5,484 nucleotides of DNA from Acidobacteriaceae bacterium (GTDB lineage Bacteria > Acidobacteriota > Terriglobia > Terriglobales > Acidobacteriaceae), in contig PMXH01000203.1 in NCBI GenBank assembly GCA_003165855.1, forward strand, positions 265 to 5,748, in the 5' to 3' direction. A model generated the notes under the pieces. It was not told the DNA's origin. It searched no databases and saw nothing but the letters and a program-made list of their open reading frames with translations. Within the stretch, counting starts at the first letter, position 1, and every line of letters starts with the position of its first letter. Position numbers and translations under genes: made by a program. Below, piece after piece: positions 1-5,484 of the stretch.

Positions 1-76
<76 letters not shown>

Positions 77-111
77 AATCTTTCAATCACTGGCCGATGA
101 TCTTGGCCCGA

Positions 112-127
112 TTCGGCGCCGGCCGAA
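112..127 (+). other. Small GC-rich hairpin downstream of tRNA-Ala
   Basis: TTCGGC (112-117) and GCCGAA (122-127) form a perfect 6-bp stem around the loop GCCG, 36 bases after the tRNA end. No run of T follows, so it does not meet the usual picture of an intrinsic terminator. It could stop or trim the tRNA transcript, or be chance in GC-rich DNA. The remaining spacer up to the GH3 gene shows no convincing -35/-10 pair to my eye. Confidence 0.25.
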
Positions 128-279
128 CTTCACCCGACGGTCTCTTGTGCCCGTGACGGTAGCGCAAACTCTACAAATTCCGAGGGCGAATGTGCGTCGA
201 ATTCTCCGCAATGGAGGGCTCAGAGGTTTTGCAGCGAGGGCGGGAGAGAGCTAATCTCAATTGGTCTCAAAACGGAGAC

Positions 280-285
280 GAGGAG
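280..285 (+). promoter_or_regulatory. Ribosome binding site of the GH3 gene
   Basis: GAGGAG lies nine bases before the ATG at 295. It decides the start of the GH3 gene. The reading frame is open from an earlier ATG at 190, but that start has no comparable purine run and would place 35 unrelated hydrophilic residues in front of an obvious signal peptide. Confidence 0.7.
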
Positions 286-294
286 TGCTCGCCG

Positions 295-2280
295 ATGCAT
301 TCAAGATTCTTCCTGTTAGTGCTACTCGTATGCGCGACCGCAGCTATTGGGGGCGCACCAAAGCAACCTGCCCTCGGTCATCGTTCCGCGCTTTTGCTCA
401 CGGTAGATGGCCTGACGTTCAAGGACCTCAATAAGAACGGGAAGCTTGATCCTTACGAAGACTGGCGGCTGCCCGCGGAGGCCCGGGTCGCCGACCTGGT
501 TCAGCGCCTGAGTCTCGAAGAGTTGGCGGGGCTGATGGTCCACGGCACGCTGCCGAGTATTGGGCCCATGGCGCCGCTCGGCGTCGGCAAAGAGTATGAC
601 TTGGTGAAAGTCCGCCAGTTCATCGCTGAAGATCACGTAAATACTTTCATCACTCGGCTGAATGGAAGCGCCGAGTTCTTTGCCAAACAGAACAACGAAG
701 TGCAGACGATTGCAGAAGCCTCCCGGTGGGGTATTCCGGTAACCATCTCCTCAGATCCGCGGCACCATTTTGAGCAGGTGCTGGGAGCCACCATGCAAGA
801 CAGGGCATTCTCCATGTGGCCGGAGCCTCTAGGCTTTGCGGCATTGAACGATCCTGAGCTCACTCGCCGGTTCGGAGATGTCGTGCGTCAGGAATATGAA
901 GCGGTTGGCATTCGCGAATCGCTCGCGCCACAGGCCGACCTGGCCACGGAGCCACGATGGGCGCGGATTAACGGAACCTTTGGTGAAGATGCCGATACCG
1001 CGAAAGGCATGGTGGAAGCCTACGTCGCCGGAATACAGAATGGCGCGGATGGCTTGAACCCAGGAAGCGTTGTCGCGGTAGTGAAACACTGGGCCGGGTA
1101 TGGGGCGGCAAAAGATGGCTGGGATGGACATAACTACTATGGCCGCTACGCCGATTTCTCTGGACACAACTTCGCGCAGCATCTGATTCCGTTTACCGGA
1201 GCCTTCACGGCTCACGTTGGCAGCGTGATGCCAACCTACTCGGTTCTGCAGGACGTTGCCATCGACGGGAAGCCGCTGGAGCAAGTTGGAGCCGGCTTTA
1301 ATCATCAACTGCTCAGTGATTTGCTGCGCGGGCAATACGGATTTCACGGCGTCATCGTAAGCGACTGGGCGATTACGAATGATTGCTCCGAGGCCTGCCG
1401 CAATGGAACGGCCGCAGGCGTCAAGCCCACTCCGGCGGAAATCGGCATGCCGTGGGGAGTGGAGACACTGACGAAGGCGCAACGCTTTGCCAAGGCGATC
1501 AACGCTGGCGTGGACCAGATCGGGGGAACGGAGCAGTCGAACATCATCGTGGAAGATGTTCACAAAGGATTGATCTCGGAAGCGCGGGTCCGGGAGGCTG
1601 CGAGCGGCATTCTTCTGCAGAAGTTCCAGATAGGCCTCTTTGAACAGCCTTATGTGGATGAAGCAAAGGCCGCGGTGATCGCCGGCAACAGAGACTTCGT
1701 CGCTGAGGGACAAGCTGCGCAGGCCCGCGCGGTTGTTCTGCTGGAGAACGGACGCGTCCCGGCAACGGGACAGCCTCTGCTGCCGGTTACTCCTAAGAAT
1801 AAGAAGATCTATCTGTATGGCGTATCTGCCAAGGCTGCGGAGGCGGTTGGATTCATCGTGGTCACAGATGCCGCGCAGGCGGACCTGGCGATCATTCGCG
1901 CGCCAGCGCCCTATGAAAGTGAGCATCCGAATTTCTTCTTTGGATCGAGGCAGCACGAGGGAAGGCTCGCGTTTACGGAACAAGATGCAGCTTATGCGGA
2001 ATTGCTGCGAGTAGGTCCGATGGTTCCGACGGTGTTCCTGACCACGCTGGAGCGGCCGTTGATCCTGACCAATGTCCAGCCGCACGCGACTGCGCTCCTG
2101 GGGGATTTCGGCATCTCAGACGAACCGCTATTTGCTCTCATAACCGGTAAGGTAGCGCCCGGCGGACATCTCCCCTTCGAATTGCCGTCCTCGGTGGAGG
2201 CGGTGAAGGAGCAGAAAAGCGATCGACCGCACGACTCGCAATCTCCACTTTTTCCCTTTGGTTTCGGGTTGCATTATTGA
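295..2280 (+). CDS. Exported glycoside hydrolase family 3 protein (beta-glucosidase-like)
   Basis: This 661-residue protein probably removes terminal beta-linked sugars from oligosaccharides outside the cytoplasm. Residues 1 to about 20 form a signal peptide (basic start with R4, a hydrophobic run, then an Ala/Gly-rich cleavage zone at 14-21). Cys13 is not in a lipobox, so a soluble periplasmic or secreted enzyme is likely. Residues 44-55 form an EF-hand-like loop (D44, N46, N48, G49, D52, E55). The GH3 barrel spans roughly 60-450. It shows SSDPRH at 152-157, EPRW at 219-222 followed by TFGED at 228-232, KHW at 264-266, and GVIVSDW at 352-358, whose D357 is the expected nucleophile. The C-terminal GH3 domain covers about 475-661 and ends in GGHLPFELPSS (623-633) and FPFGFG. 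The acid/base residue cannot be assigned by eye, and no fibronectin-III tail is present. The start at 295 is supported by GAGGAG and the signal peptide; the frame is open from 190. Family assignment is firm, but the substrate is not known. Confidence 0.93.
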   Translation: MHSRFFLLVLLVCATAAIGGAPKQPALGHRSALLLTVDGLTFKDLNKNGKLDPYEDWRLPAEARVADLVQRLSLEELAGLMVHGTLPSIGPMAPLGVGKEYDLVKVRQFIAEDHVNTFITRLNGSAEFFAKQNNEVQTIAEASRWGIPVTISSDPRHHFEQVLGATMQDRAFSMWPEPLGFAALNDPELTRRFGDVVRQEYEAVGIRESLAPQADLATEPRWARINGTFGEDADTAKGMVEAYVAGIQNGADGLNPGSVVAVVKHWAGYGAAKDGWDGHNYYGRYADFSGHNFAQHLIPFTGAFTAHVGSVMPTYSVLQDVAIDGKPLEQVGAGFNHQLLSDLLRGQYGFHGVIVSDWAITNDCSEACRNGTAAGVKPTPAEIGMPWGVETLTKAQRFAKAINAGVDQIGGTEQSNIIVEDVHKGLISEARVREAASGILLQKFQIGLFEQPYVDEAKAAVIAGNRDFVAEGQAAQARAVVLLENGRVPATGQPLLPVTPKNKKIYLYGVSAKAAEAVGFIVVTDAAQADLAIIRAPAPYESEHPNFFFGSRQHEGRLAFTEQDAAYAELLRVGPMVPTVFLTTLERPLILTNVQPHATALLGDFGISDEPLFALITGKVAPGGHLPFELPSSVEAVKEQKSDRPHDSQSPLFPFGFGLHY

Positions 2281-2353
2281 GCGTCGACAGCACTGCCATC
2301 ACGACCATTTTGTCGCAGCAAGCCAAATTGAATCTTGCAGGGCAGCGCGGCGA

Positions 2354-4450
2354 CTATTTGGAGAAAAGTTCGGCGCGAGAGATGCCGAGCTTTCGCATTC
2401 TCGCATTCAGCGTAGTGCGCTTCATCCCGAGCTGCACGGCCGCGGTGGAGACGACGCCGTTGGCTGCGCGCAGAGCGCGAAGAATAAATTCCTTTTCCGA
2501 CGACTGCAGGGTCTGGGGCGCTTCGGTGTGCGGGGGAGGGGTGGAAGCTGCCAGCGCGGCCAGCGGGACATTCAGAACCGGCCCAGGAGACAGAATGACC
2601 GCTCTCTCGATAATGTTCTCCAGTTCCCGAACATTGCCCGGCCAGTGCCAGCGAGAGAGCGTGCGCATGGTTTCGGCGGGGATTCTCTCAATGTGGCGGC
2701 CCATCCGTTGGGCATGCTTGTTGACGAAATAGTGAACCAGCAAAGGGACGTCGCCGGTTCGATCGCGCAGCGGGGGCACCTGAACCGGAAACACATTCAG
2801 CCGGTAGAAAAGATCCTGCCGGAAAGTGTGGTCTGCGACCATCTGTTCCAGGTTACGATTGGTGGCCACGACCAGCCGCACATCGACGTGGATGGTGTGC
2901 GTGGAGCCCAGGCGCTCGAACTCCTGCTCCTGGAGGGCGCGCAGCAGTTTCGGTTGCAGTTCCAGCGGGATGTCGCCGACTTCGTCGAGAAATAGAGTTC
3001 CTTTGTTGGCGAGCTCAAGACGTCCAATCTTCTGGGCGATGGCGCCGGTGAACGCTCCTCTTTCGTGGCCAAAGAGTTCGCTCTCCAGCAAGCCGGTGGG
3101 GATGGCTGCGCAATTCAATTTGACGAGCGTGCGATCGCGGCGCCGGCTGAGGTCGTGGATGGCCCGGGCAATTAGTTCCTTGCCCGTGCCCGTCTCTCCG
3201 AGGATGACGACGGTCGAATCGGTGGCGGCGACGGTTCGCACTTGATCCAATACCTGTTTGAGCGCGGGGCTTTCTCCGACGATCTCGTCAAAGTTGTACT
3301 CGCTGCGAATTTCGTCTTCGAGATAGCTTTTCTCCTTGGCCAATTCGTCTTTCAGTTCCGCGATCTGGCGAAACGCCAACGCGTTGTCCACGGCGATCGC
3401 CACCTGATTCGCGACTTGGCTTAGCAGGTCCACATCCGCTTGCGTGAAGCGGGACTCCTGGAGGCTACAGACGTTCAGAGTTCCCAGGGTGCGTTCATGG
3501 CCTACCAACGGCAGCCAGCATCCCGACCGGATGCCGCCCTTTATGAGCATCTCGGTGACCTTGGAGGGGAATGTTTGCGCGTCGAGGTGGTTCACGAGCA
3601 GGGGCTTGCAGGTGGAAAAGGCTCGGCCTGCGGGCGAATCTTCTATGGGGAAGATGAATTCCTGCCGGATCACGCCATGTCCTTCGGGAAAATCGACGGC
3701 GTGAATGCTGAGCTGGTTTTGCACGGGATCGTAAAGGCAGAGGCTGGAGTAATCGTGCTGCAATAGGCCTCGAATGCAACCCGAGACTTGGGCGAGAAGT
3801 TCGGGGAGATCGAGATGCCGAACCAAGGTGTTGTTAATCTCGAGCAGCAACCGGAAGCGCTCATGTTCCTTCCCCAAGCGATCCTGGTAAGTTCTGGCGG
3901 ACTCGTGAGCGAATGCGGCATCGACGCCGAGAGCAACTTGAGCGACGGTTTGCTCCATGAAACGCAGATCGGAATCGCTGAAGGCACGCTCCCGCTGACT
4001 GCCGAAGCAAATCGCTCCGTAGCGCTCCCGCGCCGTGGTTACAGGAACTACATAGAACGTACGGATGCTGCTTTCGCGCAGCAGACGAACCGCCGGTGCA
4101 AATCGGGTTTCCTGATCCATATCCTCGAGCAGGAGCGGTTGCTGATGCTGCCAGACCCAGCCTGCCGGTGAATCCTGAACGGGCAATTCCAAGGAGAGGG
4201 GAATCGTTATGGGAGCGGCGGCTTCCAAAAGGCTCACCCGCATTACATTCTGGTCAGGATCGTGCAGGACGAGGTTCAGAAACTCGAACTTGACCACCTT
4301 CAGCAAGCGATGCTGCAGATCGTGGAACAGGGCTGACAGCTCAGGGTGGGAGGCGATGGAGCCGGCCACTTCCAGCAGGGCTGCGTAGGCCTTGACCGCG
4401 GGTACGCGCTCGGGGGTTGAGGTTCGGGACGAGTCTTTATCCAAATCCAA
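2354..4450 (-). CDS. Sigma-54-dependent activator, tandem GAF + AAA+ + Fis HTH (FhlA-like)
   Basis: This 698-residue cytoplasmic regulator binds upstream DNA and uses ATP hydrolysis to open sigma-54 RNA polymerase promoters. Two GAF sensor domains (about 21-180 and 197-357) are followed by a charged, probably coiled-coil linker (358-388) and an AAA+ domain (388-620). The AAA+ domain has Walker A GETGTGKE (418-425), the sigma-54 contact loop GAFTGA (465-470), Walker B GTLFLDE (484-490), arginine-finger candidates R544 and R550, and the sensor II motif WPGNVREL (603-610). A Fis-type helix-turn-helix occupies 652-690. All signatures are intact, so it should be active with sigma-54. There is no phospho-receiver domain, so control is probably by ligand binding to the GAF domains. 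Layout and AAA+ sequence closely resemble E. coli FhlA, the formate-responsive activator of formate hydrogenlyase, but no hydrogenase genes are visible, so I give no symbol. The start is TTG with a stop three codons upstream and no clear ribosome binding site. The stop is TAG. It is divergent from the acyl-CoA synthetase gene, its likely target. Confidence 0.93.
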   Translation of the reverse strand: MDLDKDSSRTSTPERVPAVKAYAALLEVAGSIASHPELSALFHDLQHRLLKVVKFEFLNLVLHDPDQNVMRVSLLEAAAPITIPLSLELPVQDSPAGWVWQHQQPLLLEDMDQETRFAPAVRLLRESSIRTFYVVPVTTARERYGAICFGSQRERAFSDSDLRFMEQTVAQVALGVDAAFAHESARTYQDRLGKEHERFRLLLEINNTLVRHLDLPELLAQVSGCIRGLLQHDYSSLCLYDPVQNQLSIHAVDFPEGHGVIRQEFIFPIEDSPAGRAFSTCKPLLVNHLDAQTFPSKVTEMLIKGGIRSGCWLPLVGHERTLGTLNVCSLQESRFTQADVDLLSQVANQVAIAVDNALAFRQIAELKDELAKEKSYLEDEIRSEYNFDEIVGESPALKQVLDQVRTVAATDSTVVILGETGTGKELIARAIHDLSRRRDRTLVKLNCAAIPTGLLESELFGHERGAFTGAIAQKIGRLELANKGTLFLDEVGDIPLELQPKLLRALQEQEFERLGSTHTIHVDVRLVVATNRNLEQMVADHTFRQDLFYRLNVFPVQVPPLRDRTGDVPLLVHYFVNKHAQRMGRHIERIPAETMRTLSRWHWPGNVRELENIIERAVILSPGPVLNVPLAALAASTPPPHTEAPQTLQSSEKEFILRALRAANGVVSTAAVQLGMKRTTLNARMRKLGISRAELFSK

Positions 4451-4469
4451 GGCGGTTCACTTTCGGACA

Positions 4470-4488
4470 GTAGAACTATCCATTCTAC
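4470..4488. promoter_or_regulatory. Inverted repeat, candidate operator
   Basis: GTAGAA (4470-4475) and TTCTAC (4483-4488) are perfect 6-bp arms around a 7-base spacer. The site lies 20 bases in front of the regulator's start codon, and its centre is about 174 bases upstream of the predicted sigma-54 start of the divergent gene. It could serve autoregulation or be one of several activator sites. The binding protein is inferred only from position. Confidence 0.3.
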
Positions 4489-4530
4489 GCCGTGCCCGGG
4501 GGCCCATGGTCAGTTTGACGAGATATGGTC

Positions 4531-4540
4531 AAGAGCTCTT
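4531..4540. promoter_or_regulatory. Perfect palindrome, candidate upstream activator site
   Basis: AAGAGCTCTT is its own reverse complement. Its centre lies about 118 bases upstream of the predicted sigma-54 transcription start, within the usual range for enhancer-binding protein sites. It runs directly into TTTCGTA (4539-4545). CTTTCG (4538-4543) occurs again at 4460-4465. No ligand or protein is proven. Confidence 0.3.
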
Positions 4541-4553
4541 TCGTAAGACGGCC

Positions 4554-4566
4554 AAGCGGAGCGCTT
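4554..4566. promoter_or_regulatory. Short inverted repeat, candidate upstream activator site
   Basis: AAGCG (4554-4558) and CGCTT (4562-4566) flank the spacer GAG. The centre is about 93 bases upstream of the predicted sigma-54 start, a typical enhancer position. With 5-bp arms in GC-rich DNA, chance is a real alternative. Confidence 0.22.
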
Positions 4567-4626
4567 AACGGCCGCCAAGTATAGTGGCAACATTGGCTTA
4601 GAGAGACCTGACCGCGAGCTGATCTC

Positions 4627-4642
4627 TGGCTTTCAGGCTGCA
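4627..4642 (+). promoter_or_regulatory. Sigma-54 (-24/-12) promoter of the acyl-CoA synthetase/Pat gene
   Basis: TGGCTTTCAGGCTGCA matches the consensus TGGCACG-N4-TTGCW at TGGC and TGCA. The essential GG (4628-4629) and GC (4640-4641) are separated by exactly ten bases. Transcription would start near 4653, giving a leader of about 86 bases before the ATG at 4739. The promoter faces away from a divergent gene whose product carries an intact GAFTGA loop, which makes the match far more credible than the bases alone. The middle of the -24 element (ACG in the consensus) is not conserved. Confidence 0.6.
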
Positions 4643-4658
4643 ACGTACTGAGCGATAC

Positions 4659-4680
4659 CCCGCCGGTAGGACCGAGCGGG
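4659..4680 (+). other. GC-rich stem-loop in the predicted 5' leader
   Basis: Bases 4659-4667 pair with 4671-4680 to give nine base pairs, eight of them G-C, with one bulged A (4675) and a three-base AGG loop. The hairpin starts about six bases after the predicted transcription start. No T run follows, so it is not a standard intrinsic terminator. It may stabilise the 5' end of the mRNA or act in control of the leader; the role is unknown. Confidence 0.4.
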
Positions 4681-4725
4681 AAAGACTATCCAAGAATGCC
4701 GAAGACGAACGGACGATAGGACCAC

Positions 4726-4730
4726 GGAGG
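4726..4730 (+). promoter_or_regulatory. Ribosome binding site of the acyl-CoA synthetase/Pat gene
   Basis: GGAGG lies eight bases before the ATG at 4739, near-ideal spacing, and supports that ATG as the start. Confidence 0.75.
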
Positions 4731-4738
4731 CCCCAACC

Positions 4739-5484
4739 ATGGCAACGATCACGACCAATTCTACTGAAACGCTCGAACGGCACGAAGGCATCACGATCGA
4801 TCCCGCCCACGATGTGTTCCGGGCGCGGCCCCGTCTGCTGGACGCCGTATTCGCGCCGAAAGTGGTTGCGGTGGTAGGAGCCTCCGAGAGGCCGGGCAGC
4901 GTGGGTCAAACCGTGTTGTCGAACCTAGTGGCGAATCCGTTTGGCGGAGTCGTGTATCCCATCAACCCGAAACGGCCAACCGTGCTCGGCCTTCCTGCCT
5001 TTGCCCGCATTGTCGATCTGCCAAAGAAGCCCGACTTGATCGTGGTTACAACCCCTGCGGCGACGGTCCCGGAGATCATTCAGGAAGCGGTGGATGCTGG
5101 GGTTCCAGCGGCGATCATCATCTCAGCCGGATTCAAGGAGCATGGCGAGGCGGGAAAAGAGTTGGAGCGGCGAATCCGCGAGATCAGCCGGGGCAAGATG
5201 CGCATCGTTGGTCCGAACTGTTTGGGGGTGATGAATCCGGTTAGCGGACTGAACGCAACGTTTGCCAAGAAGATGGCGCGTCCGGGCCGGCTCGCATTTA
5301 TTAGCCAGAGCGGCGCGCTGGGCACGGCAGTCCTGGACTGGAGTTTGCGCGAGATGGTGGGATTCAGCAGCTTTGCCTCGGTCGGCTCCATGTTGGATGT
5401 GGGCTGGGGGGATCTGATCGACTTCTTTGGCAGGGACCCGAACACCGACAGCATTGCGATCTACATGGAATCGATCGGCGATGC
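4739..5484 (+). CDS. Acetyl-CoA synthetase (ADP-forming)-like / Pat-type protein, N-terminal part
   Basis: The gene is cut off by the window end after 248 codons. A non-conserved leader (1-30) is followed by a CoA-binding Rossmann domain (about 34-130) with [14 protein letters not shown] at 43-56 and INPKRP at 75-80. A succinyl-CoA-ligase-like segment then carries ISAGFKE (128-134), [10 protein letters not shown] (158-167) and ISQSGALG (188-195). This is the architecture of NDP-forming acyl-CoA synthetases, which interconvert an acyl-CoA and its free acid with ATP formation. It is shared by Pat/YfiQ-type proteins, where the module is joined to a GNAT acetyltransferase that acetylates enzymes such as acetyl-CoA synthetase. 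The extended match to the bifunctional ligase/acetyltransferase family makes the Pat-type fusion my preferred guess, but the active-site histidine, ATP-grasp part and any GNAT domain lie beyond the window. Start supported by GGAGG. A sigma-54 promoter match precedes the gene, and the activator is divergent. Confidence 0.88.
   Translation, partial: MATITTNSTETLERHEGITIDPAHDVFRARPRLLDAVFAPKVVAVVGASERPGSVGQTVLSNLVANPFGGVVYPINPKRPTVLGLPAFARIVDLPKKPDLIVVTTPAATVPEIIQEAVDAGVPAAIIISAGFKEHGEAGKELERRIREISRGKMRIVGPNCLGVMNPVSGLNATFAKKMARPGRLAFISQSGALGTAVLDWSLREMVGFSSFASVGSMLDVGWGDLIDFFGRDPNTDSIAIYMESIGD

Larger units (their letters stand above)
4451..4738. promoter_or_regulatory. Divergent intergenic control region
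   Basis: This gap of 288 bases lies between the TTG start of the sigma-54 activator (reverse) and the ATG of the acyl-CoA synthetase/Pat gene (forward). I see no convincing gene in it; the reverse-strand open frame at 4598-4909 mostly overlaps the forward gene. From left to right it holds an inverted repeat at 4470-4488, a repeated ATGGTCA (4506-4512 and 4525-4531), a 10-bp palindrome at 4531-4540, an inverted repeat at 4554-4566, a sigma-54 promoter match at 4627-4642, a leader hairpin at 4659-4680 and a ribosome binding site at 4726-4730. No clear sigma-70 promoter for the regulator was found. Confidence 0.6.

Noticed and set aside
91..107. Sigma-54-like TGGC ... TTGGC upstream of the GH3 gene
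   Set aside because: The spacing between GG and the downstream GC is too long, and the -12 element is wrong.
190..294. Longer N-terminus of the GH3 protein from the ATG at 190
   Set aside because: It would bury the signal peptide behind 35 hydrophilic residues and lacks a ribosome binding site, while the ATG at 295 has GAGGAG at good spacing.
829..2085. Reverse-strand open frame of 418 codons opposite the GH3 gene
   Set aside because: It is fully antisense to a gene with clear family motifs, has an Arg-rich low-complexity composition typical of shadow frames in GC-rich DNA, and shows no recognisable domain.
2281..2353. Shared terminator between the convergent GH3 and regulator genes
   Set aside because: Only a 4-bp CGAC/GTCG stem (2302-2315) and a distant CTGCC/GGCAG pair are visible, and neither has a proper T run; too weak to annotate.
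2757..2770. Partial copy of the tRNA T-arm (GGTTCGATC) as a possible attachment site
   Set aside because: The match is nine bases and lies inside the conserved AAA+ coding region; no integrase or element boundary is present.
2258..2995. Forward open frame of 245 codons opposite the regulator
   Set aside because: It starts inside the GH3 gene end and runs antisense to the conserved AAA+ and helix-turn-helix region; the His/Arg/Gln-rich product has no recognisable motif.
4562..4577. Reverse-strand TGGC-N9-GC as a sigma-54 promoter for the regulator
   Set aside because: GG and GC have the right spacing, but the -12 element lacks the TT before GC and the rest does not match; this degree of match is common by chance in GC-rich DNA.
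4580..4585. TATAGT as a sigma-70 -10 box for the forward gene
   Set aside because: No acceptable -35 hexamer lies 16-18 bases upstream.
4598..4909. Reverse-strand open frame of 103 codons in the divergent region
   Set aside because: It mostly overlaps the start of the acyl-CoA synthetase/Pat gene in antisense and shows no family features.
5080..5454. Reverse-strand open frame of 124 codons
   Set aside because: It is antisense to the conserved CoA-ligase region and has no motif of its own.

Overview
The window holds one tRNA gene and three protein genes of a moderately GC-rich bacterium. No ribosomal protein, phage or transposon genes are present to fix the taxon. The make-up is what I would expect from a soil Acidobacteriota chromosome or a similar saprophyte: a secreted GH3 glycosidase, a tandem-GAF FhlA-type sigma-54 activator, and an NDP-forming acyl-CoA synthetase / Pat-type protein. 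That placement is inference from general resemblance, not from a marker.

Layout. Bases 1-76 are a complete tRNA-Ala with anticodon CGC. After a 218-base spacer comes a forward gene (295-2280) for an exported glycoside hydrolase family 3 protein with an EF-hand-like loop near its N-terminus. It converges, across a 73-base gap, on a reverse-strand gene (2354-4450) for a sigma-54-dependent enhancer-binding protein with two GAF domains, an intact AAA+ domain and a Fis-type helix-turn-helix, closely resembling FhlA of the formate hydrogenlyase system. A 288-base intergenic region (4451-4738) separates this regulator from a divergent forward gene that starts at 4739 and runs off the window. That gene encodes the CoA-binding and CoA-ligase N-terminal part of an acetyl-CoA synthetase (ADP-forming)-like protein.

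The most informative part is the divergent region. It contains a well-spaced sigma-54 promoter match (TGGC-N8-TGCA, 4627-4642) pointing into the acyl-CoA synthetase/Pat gene. Several inverted repeats lie about 90-175 bases upstream of the predicted start site, where enhancer-binding proteins usually bind, and a 9-bp GC-rich hairpin sits in the predicted leader. The simplest reading is that the GAF/AAA+ regulator senses a small molecule and switches on the divergent gene through sigma-54 RNA polymerase, linking a small-metabolite signal to acyl-CoA formation or protein acetylation. This is a hypothesis built from layout and motifs. The tRNA and the GH3 gene look functionally unrelated to that pair.
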